From DYHD01 sp037445375 (GTDB lineage: Bacteria > Nitrospirota > Thermodesulfovibrionia > Thermodesulfovibrionales > Dissulfurispiraceae), in NCBI GenBank assembly GCA_037445375.1, contig JBBIKS010000022.1, forward strand, positions 1 to 34,661: a DNA stretch of 34,661 nt, written 5' to 3'. Below, piece after piece: positions 33,017-34,661 of the stretch (position 1 is the stretch's first letter; every line of letters begins with the position of its first letter). Below the pieces are notes generated by a model, which did no database searches, was not told the origin of the DNA, and saw only the letters and a list, made by a program, of their open reading frames with translations. The translations under genes were made by a program, and so were the position numbers.

Positions 33017-33775
33017 TTATTTAAGACCTTTCAGCCTTTCCATACTTTTGATAACCATCTCAGGTGAGTGTGTCTCAATAGTATAAAGACAGTCTTTTTG
33101 CTTGATATATGAAAAAAGCTTATGAAAATCGAAAGAGCCGTCTCCTATAGGATAATGTGAATCGGCTGTCTTTACATTATCGTGAAGATGTAGCTCTAAT
33201 ATATATGGCTCAAGGGCAGCCATCCACTCATCAATGGTTTTAGTCGAAAAGATGTTGAAGTGCCCTGTATCAAAACAAATACCGAATTTATCAGAATGAA
33301 GTCTCTCCATAAGGAGCCTTAAATTAGTCGGTTCATCCTCAAATATGTTTTCGATTGTGAGCTTTACATCAAAATGCCGTGAATTATTAATTATATGCTC
33401 CCATGTAATCAGGCTTTTTTCAAGCCAGGTATCAATTTTATGATTATATGTCCACTTTTCATATCCTGAATGAAATACTATGTGAGAAGCTGAGATTATC
33501 TCTGATATCTCAATTATGTGCATGAATCGCTCTATGGTAACAGCCCTTACCTTTGAATCAATCGCTCCCGGTGAGAGATCCATAAACGGTGCATGTATGG
33601 ATAAAGAGGGCTTATAATCAAGCTCCATAAGAAGCCCTTCGAGATCATCCCTTTGCAATACATCGAGCGTTGGGGATGAAAAGTATAACTCAAGGTTTAA
33701 TTTATACTCTTTAATCTTTGCTAAATGCTCTTTTAGTTTGTTGTAAGGAATGTGAACATGAATATTATTCATCAT
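33017..33775 (-). CDS. TIM-barrel sugar isomerase/epimerase-like protein (AP endonuclease 2 superfamily)
   Basis: A 252-residue metal-dependent TIM barrel. Candidate metal ligands follow the family order: SIHAPFMD, IVFHSGYE, LTIENIFED, CFDTGHFN, LHLHDN and YTIETHS. The superfamily includes xylose isomerase-like, hydroxypyruvate isomerase and endonuclease IV enzymes; the short length and lack of DNA-binding loops favour a sugar or sugar-phosphate isomerase. AAGGAG lies seven bases before the first of two ATGs. It precedes galE, so a role in carbohydrate metabolism is reasonable. The substrate is unknown. Confidence 0.85.
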   Translation of the reverse strand: MMNNIHVHIPYNKLKEHLAKIKEYKLNLELYFSSPTLDVLQRDDLEGLLMELDYKPSLSIHAPFMDLSPGAIDSKVRAVTIERFMHIIEISEIISASHIVFHSGYEKWTYNHKIDTWLEKSLITWEHIINNSRHFDVKLTIENIFEDEPTNLRLLMERLHSDKFGICFDTGHFNIFSTKTIDEWMAALEPYILELHLHDNVKTADSHYPIGDGSFDFHKLFSYIKQKDCLYTIETHSPEMVIKSMERLKGLK

Positions 33776-33812
33776 AAATATACTCCTTAATAGAGGTGTT
33801 ATAAAAAATAAC

Positions 33813-34472
33813 TTAAAACATTAAAAGCACCGTTGTTGAGGAAATTGACCAGATAACATCTGTCGGCAAGTGAATATCACACGTGAAATCAAGCATAAGG
33901 TCAATCCGTGGAGGAAATTCCTCATCCTCAAGCCAAAGCAATAACTGAACAGGAATCTTAGGAAATGGATGTAATAAAACACATGCATCGGCATGATTGC
34001 AGTCTTCACTGCCGAAAATTTTCGCCTTCTTTACAAAACCATCGGAATCTTGACCATATTGTTCTGCCAATCTATCAAGCGGAAGTTGGTGCGTGCCCAT
34101 AAAAAATATCTGACCTCCCTTTACATTCACTGGCTTTACCCATTTTCCAGAAATGGACGTATTTTTAGCGGAAATCAGATACCAGACAATCGAAAGCTCA
34201 AAAAAATACTCTTTTATATCAAGTATTACGCTGCTTAAAGGATTATTGCTAAAAACCCTTCTCTGCTGAGGCGAGACAAAAAAATCCATACCAAACGATT
34301 TAACAGTATATAAGCCTGAAGAATTGTCAAAAGATACTAAAGCATTTCTGCACACCTCATCAGGAACAGCGGTTGACAATAAATCCCATGCTTTTTCCTC
34401 ACCTGAAAATGTCTTTATAGAATCCAAATTAAGACTGTTTTTAATTATATTTTTTCCGTTTGTTTCTTTCAT
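33813..34472 (-). CDS. DUF3786-like protein of unknown function
   Basis: A 219-residue soluble protein. Features recalled from DUF3786 are visible: an N-terminal AWDLLSTAVPDEVCRNA, the WYLISAKNTSISGKWV segment, and a C-terminal VQLLLWLEDEEFPPRIDLMLDF followed by HLPTDVIW. Two cysteines and a His lie close together at EDCNHADACVLL. Proteins of this family occur mainly in anaerobes and often near corrinoid or iron-sulfur genes; the function is not established to my knowledge. It is the first gene of the minus-strand cluster with the TIM barrel and galE, 37 bases apart. The start ATG has no strong ribosome site. Confidence 0.75.
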   Translation of the reverse strand: MKETNGKNIIKNSLNLDSIKTFSGEEKAWDLLSTAVPDEVCRNALVSFDNSSGLYTVKSFGMDFFVSPQQRRVFSNNPLSSVILDIKEYFFELSIVWYLISAKNTSISGKWVKPVNVKGGQIFFMGTHQLPLDRLAEQYGQDSDGFVKKAKIFGSEDCNHADACVLLHPFPKIPVQLLLWLEDEEFPPRIDLMLDFTCDIHLPTDVIWSISSTTVLLMF

Positions 34473-34661
34473 TAAGATTTAATCTATCAAGATGATGGAT
34501 ATCCCCATGTGGGGAGATAGTGCAAAGTGTTTTCTGTAAATTCGACTTAGGGTATAATCTTCAATGCCTTAAACTAATCACAAAATGAGATAAGGAGAAT
34601 TATACCGTAAGAAAGAGTTTACCAAAAAAGTCCAAAAAAGTCATTATAGAGAGATTAGAAG

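Noticed and set aside
34607..34661. Possible 5' end of a basic protein at the right edge (RKSLPKKSKKVIIERLE)
   Set aside because: AAGGAG precedes it, but there is no ATG, GTG or TTG at the right distance (the codon is GTA), and the window ends after 18 codons. It could be a real gene with an unusual start or a sequence error, but it cannot be supported here.

Overview
This AT-rich bacterial window of about 34.7 kb is gene-dense and probably chromosomal. The content fits an anaerobic Gram-negative bacterium, perhaps Nitrospirota or a deltaproteobacterial lineage: NtrC-type two-component pairs, a lipopolysaccharide-type GT9 glycosyltransferase, paired M16 peptidases, a DUF3786-like protein, a branched-chain amino acid ABC operon, and dispersed repeats of the GTCATTCC/GCAATCTC type. 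The taxonomy is inference; there is no rRNA or other marker here.

The most unusual locus is at 2973-4067. A YeeE/YedE-family membrane transporter (the thiosulfate/sulfur-species uptake family) is interrupted by two in-frame UGA codons. Each UGA sits where the family has a conserved cysteine (QRGRY-U-MNTAFRD and VAGG-U-TVGHSLTG), while the third conserved cysteine (GGCGSG) is kept as TGT. After the second UGA there is a perfect 7-bp hairpin with a GGUA loop starting 21 nt downstream, the form expected of a bacterial SECIS element. After the first UGA there is a weaker hairpin with a 20-nt offset. The only good Shine-Dalgarno precedes the upstream ATG. I read this as a double-selenocysteine transporter. 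A second, smaller candidate lies at 17247-17378 on the minus strand: a tiny basic Cys-rich protein with a CCGNHGEPGC motif followed by UGA, again with a GG-starting tetraloop hairpin 21 nt after the UGA.

Layout. 178-2440: histidine kinase and NtrC-type regulator. 2441-2972: two degenerate MITE-like repeats and a palindrome in front of the transporter. 4325-4621: small secreted lysine-rich protein. 4689-7196 (minus): alaC-like aminotransferase and hom. 7326-8180 (minus): lipA. 8297-10292 (plus): GT9 glycosyltransferase and cysK. 10457-10966 (minus): Ala/Lys-rich secreted protein. 11157-11743: two short elements with terminal inverted repeats. 11899-14768 (minus): a second NtrC-type regulator with its membrane kinase. 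14837-15529: yggS with a heptanucleotide repeat inside it. 15857-18968 (minus): moeA, the small Cys-rich gene and a DegP-type protease. 19250-20042 (plus): a possible leader peptide and two PilZ proteins. 20420-20911 (minus): Hsp20. 21153-23956 (plus): an active/inactive M16 peptidase pair. 23921-28636 (minus): livHMGF-recR-aroD. 29122-31947 (minus): two tandem livK genes preceded by an ACT-domain protein. 32033-34472 (minus): galE, a TIM-barrel epimerase/isomerase-like protein and a DUF3786-like protein.

Functionally, the window combines amino-acid supply (hom, alaC, cysK, aroD, liv), cofactor enzymes (lipA, moeA, yggS), envelope quality control (DegP, M16 pair, Hsp20) and signalling (two two-component systems, two PilZ proteins). 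Selenocysteine machinery (selA, selB, selC, selD) is not in the window, so the selenoprotein calls depend on finding it elsewhere in the genome.
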